DNA from: Eublepharis macularius
Lineage: Eukaryota; Chordata; Lepidosauria; Squamata; Eublepharidae
Assembly: GCF_028583425.1 (NCBI RefSeq)
Contig: NC_072796.1
Coordinates: 141,369,464-141,433,463, forward strand
Reading direction: 5' to 3'
Length of the DNA stretch: 64,000 bases
Shown piece by piece: positions 1 to 12,900 of the stretch. Each line of letters begins with the position of its first letter. The first letter of the stretch is position 1. The translations under genes were made by a program, and so were the position numbers. The notes below the pieces were generated by a model, which saw only the letters and a program-made list of their open reading frames with translations, did no database searches and was not told where the DNA came from.

Positions 1-696
1 GATTTGTCTGGATGCCTGTAGGTATGAGGCATATGTACAGCACATTTCAAGTATTGACTGTGTTAGTAGTCTGAGAGAATCCATTTCATTGTCTGGCTGC
101 ATGCACCTTAGAATTAATTTTCCTGTGTAGGGGAGAGCAAGTGACTTTGACTAGTTCTAAGAGTTTCCCAAGTCTGGGCGAGAAACTTCTTTGGTGGCCC
201 TGATGAGGCAGAAAGGTGGGGTACAAATTCTATAAATAAATACAATGATTAGGTTTCATTTGGACCAACTAGTATTCAAAATGTAAACTTCCAAGTTCCA
301 GGGAACGCTTCTTCATGCTGGATATTTAGTGAAGGGAGTGATAACATTTATTTTTTTGTTCCAAAGCGTGATCGTGTTATTTTGAGCTATTGTATGCAGC
401 TTTCAGTCTTAAGATGTTGTATTTTAATTATATTAGAAATGGGGCCTATGGTGGGATTTCGAGCTAAATGGTAAACGGAAAGTGTGCTTCTTTTGGACAC
501 CGCAAATATAAAGCCAGAAATAAGCTTCACAGGTTTCCGTGGGGTGCACCCTGAGATCCATTCTGCCCCTCACTTGTGTGATGTTATGCCTGATGATGCA
601 TCACTGCCTATCTCTATGGAACATGTTACACTTAGGAGTCTTTCTCGGCTTTATCTGTGGCCCAGCATGTAATGTAACGGTCTGCTGCTTCTCCAG
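1..696. other. intron of the CYLD-like gene with a LINE 3'-tail fragment
   Basis: No exon recognised. 180-245 reads as a LINE 3' end on the + strand (gcagaaaggtggggtacaaa with AAAT repeats). The small open frames here lack family matches. Confidence 0.5.
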
Positions 697-978
697 GGTG
701 ACGGTGTTGGCAAAGGCCACTGTGATGGAACCTATAATGGGACCGAATACTTCAAGTGCAAACCGGACTGTGGCCTCTTTCTGCCATGTAACAAACTGCG
801 GTTTGTACCAGCATCTGAGAACAACAAGATGAAGCAAGAGCCGAAGCTGGAGGCAGTACAAGATATTCCAGTGAAAGTTGGGGAAACTGTTGGCTTCTAT
901 TTGGATGATGTCTATACTCGAGGAGTAGCAATGGCTGTATACAAAGAAGGAAACAACTGGATGGTTAAAGTATGCCCG
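697..978 (+). CDS. CYLD-like: CYLD-like exon: end of CAP-Gly 1 and start of region 2
   Basis: Opens after a pyrimidine-rich acceptor and closes at CCG|gtaagg; 94 codons, phase 0 to 0. It encodes GHCDGTYNGTEYFKCKPDCG, matching the second half of CYLD's first CAP-Gly, then a linker and the phrase VKVGETV shared with CYLD just before its second CAP-Gly. The first half of CAP-Gly 1 must lie upstream of the window. Confidence 0.88.
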
Positions 979-3900
979 GTAAGGAGATAATTCCTCTGTT
1001 TATAACTTTTGGGAAGATGTATGTACTAGTCTTACATTAGAGTGAGATGGCTGTCCTATAGAGAATGTATGCCACTTTTAGTGAACGATAGCAGTGTTGG
1101 GAGGTAAAGTAGATTATGCATCTGAAGAGGTCCGTAGCTCAGTGGTTAGAGCCAGGGCTTTTTTTTCTGGGAAAAGAGGTGGTGGAACTCAAGACCGCAC
1201 GATGGGTCAGCTGGAACAAGGGGGAAGTTTTTTAAAGTTTAAATTGCCCTTAGTGAAAAGGGTCACATGGCCGGTGGCCCCGCCCCCTGATGAGGGGAGT
1301 TTAGATTGTCCTCTGCGCCACTCAGCGGCGCGGAGGGCAATCTAAACTCCCCTCTGTCTGGAGATCAGGGGGCGGGGCCACCGGCCATGTGACCATTTTT
1401 TAGAGGTGCCGGAACTCCGTTCCACCGCGTTCCCACTGAAAAAAAGCCCTGGGTAGAGCATGTATGTTGAAGGTATCAGTTCCAGTATTGCCAGATGAAA
1501 GCGCCTCAGGTGACAGGATTGGTCAAGATTTGCCTGTGACCCTAGATATAGTTTGGGCGATGGAACTCCTAACAATGTTTGGTGCATTCTAGCACAGGTG
1601 TTCTATTAGTTTCTTTTTTTTTTTTTTTGCACTTCATTTTTTAAAACTGTTTATAGAATTTTTATTATTGGAAGTCACCTTGCAGGTATTCATTCTCCAC
1701 CTCTCCATGTAAATATTTTAAATGAACAAATAGATTTTACTGGGTTTTTCCCCCCAGTGGATCAGAGAAAAATTTAGAGTTTTACAAAAGATAAGGTGCA
1801 TTCAAAATCCAAACACCGACAAAGAGGAGGTGATTGTAGAAGAGTGGAATCCAACATGGAAGCTGGTTAGAGGGCAGGGGGCAATGAATGACAGCAGTCA
1901 GACAACTAATAAAACCCAGTTGATGCAGAATGCTGCAGCCTGATTACTGCACCAGGCAGAACACCGTATGTCACACATGTTCTGCAGAAACTCCATTGGT
2001 TAAACATCAGTTATTAAGTTCAATTCAAGGTTCTGGTCATTGCCTAGAAAGCCCTTAATGGCCCTGAACCCACATACATGCAGAAGCATCTCTCCTGCTG
2101 TGCTCCGTTGCGACATCTGAGCAAAGCCTTCTAACGGTGCCATCTTGCAAGGATCGACAGCTGCCCCTTGTGGAATGGCGTGCCCAAGGCCGTCAGGAAG
2201 GTTCCCTCACTTTTGTTACTCTGCAGACTGTGCCAAAGAGTAATGCTCAGGAGGGCCTTTTTAATAAGAGACTAGAACTGCTGTGGAGTGGAATAGTCCA
2301 GGAAGGCACCTTTTTAACGGAAGAGGATTGTCGTCCACTGCAGTGATTATTGCAAGTATCACCTCCTTTTCTGCATTGTCTTATACCTCGTAATCTGTTT
2401 TCTGTATCTTTATTGCCTCTCATTGCTGTTCTGGAAAGGGAACTAAAGAAAGGTGTAGAATGTCAGAACTGTGGCTAAATAATAGTTGTATCCAGACTAC
2501 CTTCTGCAATCAGACAAGAGTCCGTTGTTTTCAAAAGATTTACTGAAAGAAGCAACCATTATAGTCCACTGGCCCAGATGCAATATCTGGGCTGGTACAC
2601 GTGTATTGTTACGAATGAAAGGCAAAGAATACAGTACAAAGTATCAAGACTCAGTAGGCCCAGCCTCCCCACACAGTTCTCAAAACAATCCCTTTGAAGC
2701 TGAGAAAGTGAAAGTTTCCCAGGACTGGAAAAGCTGTAGTCAAAACATTCCTCTTCTGTGAGATAGCTGCTAGGGAACATCTTGGCACCTGTGAGGAAAG
2801 CACTCAGAACACTTAAGAGAATTAAAATGGAGTCTCTTTGGTTACAATACATAGGGAAGCATTCTGAACCTGACATAGGTCAGGAGCCACTGATGAAGGG
2901 CATCGGGGAGCTCCCTTTCTGCCTGAGGGAACCTTTGTGTGAGCTGAAGGACCAGCTGATAGCTTCCAGCTCCCACCCATCTGACTGTATCATACAGAAT
3001 CAAGTAGATGGTGGGGACTGATGGGTCTTGTTGGCATCTTGCATGACCCGACTTTGCCATCTAGAGCAACCCCTGGACTCCCCTTGCATTTATTTTTTTT
3101 TTGCATACAGGCAGGAAGGCCTGGCGAGGTAGTTCGTGCAGAAAGTGTTCCCATAAAATACTTGTTTTAGAATCTGCTGCCTTAAAGTCCTTCCATTTTG
3201 TCAAATCTTTCATGAGTCGTTTTGAGAAAGGCAAACTGTAAATACTGTAAAATAATAAACGAGAACAAGCAAAGCAGTGGCTTCCGGTAGAAACACAAGA
3301 TTGCTCTCATCTCTCCCCATCCCTTAAACTAAGTCTTGTACTTTGTAGGAGGAAGAAGGGGCAACAGACCATTTTCGGGAAATCCCCATGGACTCCGTAG
3401 TGAAGGAAGAGCTGCTTTCTTCAGGTGAATATGCCCATTGATGCTCTGTACCTGTAGCTTCTGTTCTCCCTTCTTCTGATGGGAAACCCTTCAAAATTCT
3501 TCTCTAGTTCTGCTGCAATATCGGGGTGTGGTTTTAAATGGCTGCTTTCCCCCTCCTTCCAAATTGCCTTTGCTGCCTGCTTCATTTGGTTCTGTGCAGC
3601 AGGCCAGTTTCAGAACCCAGTGAGAAAACTGGTGTAGCCTTTTGAATATCAGACATGGGTTTTGTTTGTATAAAATCTGTACGGGGGACTACTAACCAAA
3701 ATGCGGGGTCAGATTGATCTGAAGTAGTAGGGGAAAACTGATCACATTTTCTTTTCAGTCTTCTAGAGCTCCATGGCTTCATCAGCATTAAGGAGGCCAA
3801 TTGTCTAGTAATGTTTTCTGCCCTCTACCCGACTTAACAATTTTGCGTAAATTGCAGTGTATATTGTGTTGGTGTTGAGGCTGATCCTCAATTGCTTTGG

Positions 3901-6900
3901 AATTAGCATGAGGGCAAAATGAATATTTTCTGAAATTTCTCCTTGGAGTCTTTGCTGCTGTTCCATTCCTATACCGACAAAAGAAAATACTTAATAAAGG
4001 ACTGGGTGGGTTGGTTGGTGTCTGGTGGCATGCGCAGTGAAATTCTCATTTTTAAAAAATTTCGATGATCGGCTTTAGGGCTTGTTTGACTGCCACACTG
4101 GCTAAGTAAAATACACTTTTCTTTGAACAGGGGTTTAAATGAGAGATGCCGTCTTCTTTGAGAGCAATCAAGCTTATCTATCTTTGCACCGATTCAGGAT
4201 ATTTTGCTGAGGAGCTCCTTTTAGGACTTTTCTCCCTCGCTCTCTCTCACTCTCTCTTTATGTAAAGTATATGTTATGCATCTTCTCAGTAATCTGGAAT
4301 GGGCGGGCATTGCTTGGGTCCCCAAATTAGAGGGGCAGTGCTGAGAGATAACTTGCTAGGGCTGCACAGCAAGTCCGTGCCTGAGCTGGGATTTCAGCAG
4401 GGATAGGCAGCCTGTAGCATATACGTATCTGCCGCTGCACCATGCCAGCTCCTTCTTGGGCAATAAGGGTGCTGCCAAAATTGTTTTCCTAGGCTAAATG
4501 CAACTGTCCGCCCTTGGAGGTACAGGCACTGCGTGAGAGCCGCTTTTCTCCGTTCCTTTTTAAAAATCTGAATTACATTTTTACATTACCTTTTAAAACA
4601 CATTTCAGAATAAACCTTTTTTCTTTCTTTCTCGTGTTTCTGGCTCTCTGTCAAAGTGGCTCTGGCAACAAGGCAGTGAAGCAGCATAAACTAGCAGTAA
4701 GATAACATCGGTACACGTTGGTTGCTTTCAGCATTCGCGGTCGACACAGATGGTGGGCTGTGGACCCAAAGAAAATACGAGAGAATTGAGACGACGGGGG
4801 ACAGAGAGAACAAGTCCCCCTCCCTTGACGTGAACTCTGTTGTGCAGATCGACTTGGGCAAGGGCGATTCAGTCACCGGCACCATCCGCTGGATTGGCTG
4901 CCTGTTTAAAACGCAGCAGAAAATGGCTGGGATTGAACTGGTACGTCTGTGTGTCTTGGACGCTTCTAGCGGCGCGTTCTAGTGCAGAAACAGGCAACTT
5001 TTTTAGTCAGTGTTAATCCCTCCACACCACACAACATCTACCTGTGAAGGTCCAGGTATGTCAGCAAATGAAAGCAGGGGTGGGTGGAAAGATGAGATGC
5101 AAGTTGTACTTGGCTGAACTTGCTAGCTGCCAGCTGGCTCTATCCATGTTCTAGTGTAAACAAGCATTTGATTGCAGGCTAGGTCAATGCAGGAACGAGC
5201 AGGCCCTGCTCTTGCTGCGTTCTGTAGAGTGAAAGAAACTGGTGGCAGTTGGTGAGATGTTCAGGGGAGGACAGTAAAGTTTTGCCTGGCCTCTAGAGCT
5301 GGAGTCACCCAGGCCTGGAAGCCCTCAGTGGACTCTGTTGATCCTTTCTGCAACATTGCTTTGAGGTATTGGTAACTTGGCTGCAGAGCCTGGTGGGTAT
5401 TTAAGGCCTGCTGTGACAGGAAGGTCACAAAAACTGGTGGTGGGTGACTCATTGCAGAACTTCCCTTTGCAACCTCCAATTGTGTTTCCTTTTCCAGTGA
5501 CCCTGAGATCACTTGGTGGGCTTGTGCAGAAGTGTGGTATGTGTCGCCCTCAGTATGTGGAGGAATGTCAAGCTTTGCTTCTCTTTGCTGCCTTCTGAAC
5601 CTGAATTTGCTTTGGCATTTGCCAGAGTGAGGATTGTGTGCAACTAGAGAGCTTATGGGCTGGCACTTGAACAGTAGTGATTATTCTTGCACGAGGGTTA
5701 TTCTCACCAACAGCCCTGAACGGCTGCTTTGCCTGCCTGAGAGGTTTCGCCTTTCTTCACAGGATGAAGAGAAGGGTGACTCGGACGGTGAGTGGCAGGG
5801 TGTGCGCTACTTCACCTGTCCCCCGAAGCGGGCCCTGTTTGTCAGCTTGGAGCAGTGCCAGCCAGACATGCGCTTCCAGTGTAACAACGTTTTCCTGGAG
5901 CCCACCGAGCTCAGTAAGTTCCCCTCTGCCAGTCGAGGGTGTGCCAGACATCATCTTCTGTGATGAATTGAGATGGTGAGGATCGAAGAATCAGCCTGCA
6001 GCCTTTCACCAGCAGCTCCTGGCTCTGCAGGCTGGCTTCTCTTGGCCTTCTCTGCCACCAGTATTCCGCTGTGACGTGATTCAGGGTCATCCTTGGCCGT
6101 GCGAAGTTGCTGGTCCATGCAACGGGGTGACCCTAACTGAACAGCAAAAGCTCCTTTGTCGCTTTAACAAGGTTATCTCGGCATGGTTTACCACCAAGTT
6201 CCTAACTTGCTGCTACGTCTCTTAAAGTAACCTCCCCAACTCCTGTTATTTAAGAATCCTTTTTTTAAAAAAACCCAAAAACCTCTCTTCCAGGTGGTCT
6301 GGAGGTGCCGGAGGTTCTGAGCAACTCTCCCCCCCTCCAGGCGGATGTGGCTGTGCACGTTCTGCGGGGGCGGATGAAGGGCATCCAGGGCCACTGCAAC
6401 TCCTGCTACATGGACGCTGCCCTCTTCAGGTAGGAGCTTCTGCTTGGCTTCGCTCCCAGTGATGTGCAAGCAACTCCCTCTGGAAGCTGGGCTCAGTCCA
6501 TTGTGAGGAGTGGCCCACCTTGGCCACTCTCCCCAGAGCTCCAAAGGCTCCTTAAATTTTGAATCAAGCAAGGCAGGATTCCCGCCCCCCCATCTTCCCC
6601 AACCTGCCTAGGCATAATTTGTTACCTCCTGGCCCTGTGGCACAGCCTGCTGGGCATAGAGATTTGGACATGACGGCCTGGGGGTGGGAGGAGAAACAGA
6701 AAACTTGACAGGGACAGACAAGACTTTTTTTTTTCCCCTGAAAACTTTCCCCCTCTCTTTTTCTGATGGAAAAACTGGGAAATTTGCAGACTGCTAGGGG
6801 AAAAAGACTCCAGTGAAATGTTGCCAAGCACATATCTTCTGTCCCTCCAGCCTCTTCTCTTGCACTTCTGTGTTGGACTCTATGCTCTTCAAGCCCTCCC

Positions 6901-9900
6901 TCCCACCTGATAGACACATTCAGAAGATTCTCCGGGACAAGATAGTCAACCCGCTTAGACAGTGAGTAGCTCATCGTCAACCGTCTCACCATTTACAGCA
7001 TTCCCCCCCCCCCAGTCTCCTACACGTTTATTTGCAAATCTCTGTGTGCTTTGTTTCCATGATCACATGAAATAGTGTGAATTTTGAGTGTCGAAATCTG
7101 CATTTCCAAAGCTGAGAAACTCCACTTACATTTTCAAAAACGTCGTGAAACCCAAGAAGCCGGAGCTGGGCTGGGCATGGGTCTCAGTGCCTAAAGCTGG
7201 GCCATTTATCATCCCTGTGGCTGCTTGCTTCTCCCTATGGAAGTGGAATTAATCATGCAAAACGTGGAAGCCAAGCAAATGTGTTCTGAGCATTGAGTGG
7301 CCAGAATTCGGATATATTTTTTTTTGCAGTGCATGGAGTGCACACCACGCAACTGCCAGCTTTTGGCTGTGTTTGTTGAGATCTCTCCGAGCTTAAGTAA
7401 AAATAAAAATAATTAAATAAAATTACCTGTTTTCTTTCCTCCTGAGGAATGGCTTTGTTGCTGCAAGCAGTGTGATGAACCTTCGGCACCATCTGACCGA
7501 GAAGGGCCAGTGTTCCAGCTTTGCTACTTCAGAGAAAGGTAAACCGTTTGTGTCTCAGTATGGCTTGCTGCGTTGCCAAGTCATCCTTCGGGTGGTGCTC
7601 CGTCAGACCTACTTGAAAAGTGACGGCCAGGGTATTCCAGATCCTTTCAGTACTATGCTTTTTTGGATACTTTTAGGTGGGTAGCTGCAGTCAAACAGTA
7701 GAATTTGAGTCCAGTGGCACCTTAGAGACCAACAGGATTTTCAGGGGGGTAAGCTTTTGAAAGTCAGAGCTTTGTCAGAGACTTGAAGAAGGGAGCTGTG
7801 ATTCTTGGAGGCTCATGCCTTGACAGTCTTGCTGGTCTCTAAGATGCCGCTAGACTCAAATCCTGCTTTTTTTGGTGGCTAAATTACCATCTGAGGATTT
7901 CTTCCTGTTAGCTTGGCTTGGAAAATGTTTGTGTTAGAATCATAGAATCATAGAGTTGGAAGGGGCCATACAGACCATCTAGTCCAACCCCCTGCCCAGT
8001 GCAGGATCAGCCTAAAGCATCTCTGACAAGTATGCATCCAGCCTCTTCTTGAAAACTGCCAGTGAAGGGGAGCTCACCACCTCCCGAGGCAGCTGAATCC
8101 ACTTTTGAACTACTCTGACCGTGAAAAAGTTTTTCCTGATATCCAGCCGGTACCTTTGTGCATGTAATTTAAGCCCGTTGCTTCGGGTCCTACCCTCTGC
8201 TGCCAACTGGAACAGCTCCCCCCTCAACCTCCTCTTCTCCAAACTAAACATTCCCAAGGCCCTCAGCCTTTCCTCATAGGGCTCGGTCTCCAGACCCCTG
8301 ATCATCCTCGTCGCTCTCCTCTGCACCCTCTCGATTTTGTCCACATCCTTTTTGAAGTGAGGCCTTCAGAACTGCACACAATACTCCAGATACGGCCTGA
8401 CCAAGGCAGTGTGGAGAGGGGCTATATGACCTCCTGTGATTTCGACGCTATGGCCCCTTTGATACAACCCAAGATTGAATTAGCCTTTTTTGCCACCGCA
8501 TCACACTGACTGCTCGTATTTCGTTTACAGTCCACTCTTACCCCAAGATCCCTTTCACATGCACTACTGCCCAGAAGTGTATCAGACAAGGGCTCACGTA
8601 GTGAGAGCTGACTTGTATATTGCTGAGACCACTCCAGGCTGTCGGGGGTTTTGCACCATTGTGGGGGGAAAAACAGCCTCGTTAGGCCATGCCATGTTCA
8701 AGACATCTCCGCGCAACTCTGAGATGGTATGTGCCTCTCTTGCATCAAAAATCAGCCATGCATCCTTGGTCATATGGCAGAAAAACTGCCTACCCGCCAC
8801 CTTTTCCCCCAGTGCATTCTTCTGAGTAGTGAAGGGGCTAAGCCAGTTAGCTAATTTTGCCCATACCTCCTTAAATGCTTTCTTTGGTTTGTACAAAAGA
8901 CCTCTCCGTATCTAATACAGTTGGTTAGTCTTAAAGGTGCTACTGGACTCTTTACTGTTTTACAACTACAGACTAACACGGCTAACTCCTCTGGATCTAA
9001 AATCTGGATGTAAGCTCCGTGGGACAGGTGTCTGTTCTGTATAGTGCTACGCAGGGTGATAACTCTCGATAAATAATAATCTGATGGGTTTGCTTGAGTC
9101 ATAGGATGGCTTGTGTATCCAAGCCTGGGAGATTTATGGTACAACCCTATGAAGAGTTACTCCAGTCTAAGCCCATTGAGATCAAGGGATTGCACTGTTA
9201 GGATAACAAAATGAATGTTATATAGGTTGTTTCAAAGTTAGTTTATGGCCTAAAACAAACAAAAATATTAAAGCTTAAACATAATTGATTTAAAAAATCC
9301 ATGCCACCACAAACTAGCACCGAAAAGGCATTTTCATCTGCCTGCAGAAGGCTTCATGAAGTGAAGCTAAGCCAGTGTCCCCCATGTGTGGGTGTTCTGA
9401 AACCTCTGGGGCCATCACTGGAAAGAGCCGTCCCCTTGTCGATGTCAGACAAGCATCCACACAAGCTTTCGGTTGGTCCAGCTACAGTCTGGACCAACAG
9501 AAAATTTCCAGTCTATCTTCAGTGTCTGACGGAAAGCTTAGTTATGTGCCATTCCTGTTTCTTCTTTGTGGCATGATACAGTGGCTTTCTCTCTCTGGAG
9601 AAGGGAGAGGGTATCGTCTTGTGCCGAGTCTGACTTGGTGTTTCTTTGGCCCTTTCAGACCCTGAGGAGTTTCTTAATCTTATTATGCATCGCATCCTTG
9701 GAATTGAGCCACTTTTGAAGCTACAGTAAGTCCAGTTCCCTCCCCCCCCCCCACACACCGAATTCTGAATGCAGGCTGTTGTCTTCTGAGATTAGGAAGA
9801 CACTGTGGTGTTTCTCTTTCCAAGTGGAGGGTGGCGTGTCAGGCCAGGTCCTTGAATGGTGAGAGAAGTTGATGGATGATCTAGTATGCAGAGGGAAAGG

Positions 9901-12900
9901 AGTTCCCTCCTAGGACAATTCTTCCCAGAGTGTTGTGAGCAGCTCCCTAGATGAGGCTGTAGGGGAGAGCTGGTTCTATCTTGGTAGAGAGACAATGGGG
10001 GAATTAGAAATGCCAGTGCCAACTAACGTTTGCCAGCTTGCCGATGAAATCGCATTCAGTTCTTCAGCCCAACATGTGCTGTGAGTTCTGTGTCTGGAAA
10101 TCCCCCCACGCACCAAAAAAAAAAAGCCCTCAGTTCTCATGTGTGTGGTGTGTATGTCTGAGACTTGAGGTTTTAAAAACTGCTGGGTGCTGCAGACCCA
10201 GAAGGCCCAGCACGTACCTGGTATGGCTCCTTTTGTGCCTTTTGGAAGAAGTGAGAAGGTGCTGGAGCTCCCCTAGGAGAGGCAGGGCCTCAGCTGGATT
10301 TCCAAGAAGGTGGCTTGTAGGGAAGCTGGTGATGTTCTTGAGGAGGTGGGTGGGGGGCAGCAGGCTGTCAGAGTGGTCTCTGGGACTTCTTAACAGAGTG
10401 AGGAAAGTGGAAGAGCCTGAAGGTGCACCTGCACTTCCGGTGCCCTTGATGTTGTCGTAACAGCTGAACCCACCCTAAGAATTCTGGTGACGGGTTGCCT
10501 TAATAACCACAGTGGAGCAACTCGCCTGCTGCTTTTAGGTCCGGAAAGCTTAAGGAGCAGGAGTGCTACTGCTACCAGATATTCATGGACAAGCAGGAGG
10601 ACCTGGTGGTGCCCAACGTCCAGCAGCTGGTGGAACATTCCTTCCTCTCCTCTGACCTCAAGCTGGTGGAAGTGAGTAGCAGAACCCCTCCCCTCCCTCT
10701 TGTCTGCGCTCGGCCCTCTTGGCCGGGTTAACTTCTTTCTGCTGCTGCTTTAAATGTTATTATGAAGATCCTGCAGAGCACGGAAGGTGTATGGAAGATG
10801 CTCATTGCTACAAAATATATCCATATTATTAAGGGATTTTTTTCTTATATAATTGTTAAGCCTTTTAGTCTTAGTAAGTTTGGTTGTCTCAAATAGACTC
10901 ATGGGATAAGCCTCGGCTGCCTCCCTGCCCTTTACCCTCCTTCCCGATCTCCATTTTTCTTTCTGGCCTTGTAGAAATTGCAGCTTCAAAGAGTGAGAGG
11001 AGGGTGTTTGGGAAGTGGCATGATTCACAACAGGACATGGCCTCGAAAGTCTTTGGATATTATGACTTCGATCCTCCAGCACTCTGTTTATTGTCCCGTG
11101 GATGTAGCCCTCTTGGCATGCAAAGAGATAACGGGAGATGCCGGAGAGGATGTTAAAATGTCACTCCTTACAAACCATTTGACCTGCCAATCTTTATCGA
11201 GTAGAAATTATTTACTTTGGTATTCGAAACCATCTTTTTGATTACTTGTTTGTAAAAGGGTACGTAAGGGGGTATTGTGCCCTGTGTGGCATGCACCCTT
11301 GACAGAATCTTCTGCGGTGCATCAATTTGAGTTCTTTTGTGCCAATAAACTTTTTTTTTTATTTTGCCAATATTTTGCCTCCCACTGTCGGACACAGGTG
11401 AGTTTCCCTCACACATTTTCTGTGTTCAGAATTAATCATGGAGCTCTATGGCGTTGAGGAAGGGCCCGTAATTCAGCGGCAGCGTATCTTTTTCATGTGG
11501 ACAATCTCAGGTGCCGTCTCTCATAGCTCCAGCGAAGGGAGCGGAGGTGGCAGAACTGGGGGAATATCTGGCTCTAGCCTGAGTCCTTGGAGAACTCCTG
11601 CCAGTCCATCTGGACTTGATGGACAAATTGTAAAATTCCAAATGAAGCCCAGCAGTTTTGCTCAATTGGCATATCCTGTTCGCACCGAAACGTCACATTA
11701 CGGTGGCCCTGATTGGGCAGAAAGGTAACTTTGTTTATTTACAGAATATATACCTCACTTTTCTGCCCTCTTCAGGGCCACCAAGGGGGCTAATAGACTA
11801 AAAACACACACAAGAAAAAACGCATCTTAAAAACCATTAAAACCAAACAAAAACTCATTAAAACAATTATAACCAAGCTAAAATACACAGGCATAAAAAC
11901 AACAATTAAAAACAAAGTGGGAAGGAAGGCTCACCGAGGGAAAGCTTGACAAAAAAATGGTTCACCTGCCTGCCGAAGATGGCAACAGAAGGGCACAAAC
12001 GTGTTTTCCTGGGGAGAGAGTTCCAGAGTTTTGGTGCCACGCTTGAGAAGGCCCTGTCCTGTCTGCAGCATCTCTAGCTTGGGTTTCCAAGGGCAGCTTC
12101 ACGTAGAATGCACTGCAGTAATAAATTAGGGAGATCGCAAAAGGTTATCTTACCTGTGCTATGGGGCAAGACTGCTTATTAACCAGCGCCCTACTGATCA
12201 ACATAATACTTTGTACCAAAATACTGAGACTCTTGTATGGTCATCTCCCACCCCAACTTTGATGTTGCGTGGGTCTGAGACATCGTGACCAGATGCAGAG
12301 GAGGAGAGCAGGATTCCTGTATCTTGGTGAGAGTCATGCAGGAATTTGGTCACATGCATTCTGTCTTGCAAAACTGGAACAACCTGTACCTGCAGAACTT
12401 CCTTCTTTTATATGAAGAATTGGGAGCCTGCCATATTTCTTTGTCCCCCCCTGGGCGTGGGTGCTGCCCATAGCACCCTGTACCCAAGGTTCTGTGCATA
12501 GCTTTAATGGAGAGGCAGGCCAAGTGACTACCCTATATTGTTTCCGTCTCCCTAGATTCCATCCTGCTTCATCCTCCAAATGCCCCGTTTTGGGAAGGAA
12601 TACAAAATGTTCAGCAAAATCATTCCCTCTTTGGAGTTGGATATCACCGACCTACTCCTGGATAGTAAGTTTGAGTGTGTTTGGGGTGGGGGGTGGGGTG
12701 TCTTTGGTTTTGTCTAGATAGTAGGAGGAGCAGCATAAACTCACTTGCACCAACAGGCTGGTCTGGTAGGAACAGACTTCTTTATCTAGTATGGGACCTG
12801 GATAGCCCAGGCAAGCTTGATCTCATATCTCAGAAGCTAAGTAGGGTCAGCCTTGGTTAGTAATTGGATGGGAGACCTCCAGCAAAGACCAGGGTTGCAG

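Noticed and set aside
484..832. Overlapping small open frames at the left edge
   Set aside because: They run through the acceptor at 696 in frames different from the CAP-Gly coding frame.
8012..8344. 110-residue open frame as a host gene
   Set aside because: It matches the CR1 reverse-transcriptase C-terminus and abuts the CR1 3' microsatellite.
12792..12880. Possible 5S rRNA gene
   Set aside because: Only part of 5S is matched, with substitutions, and it is followed by a tail shared with other dispersed copies.
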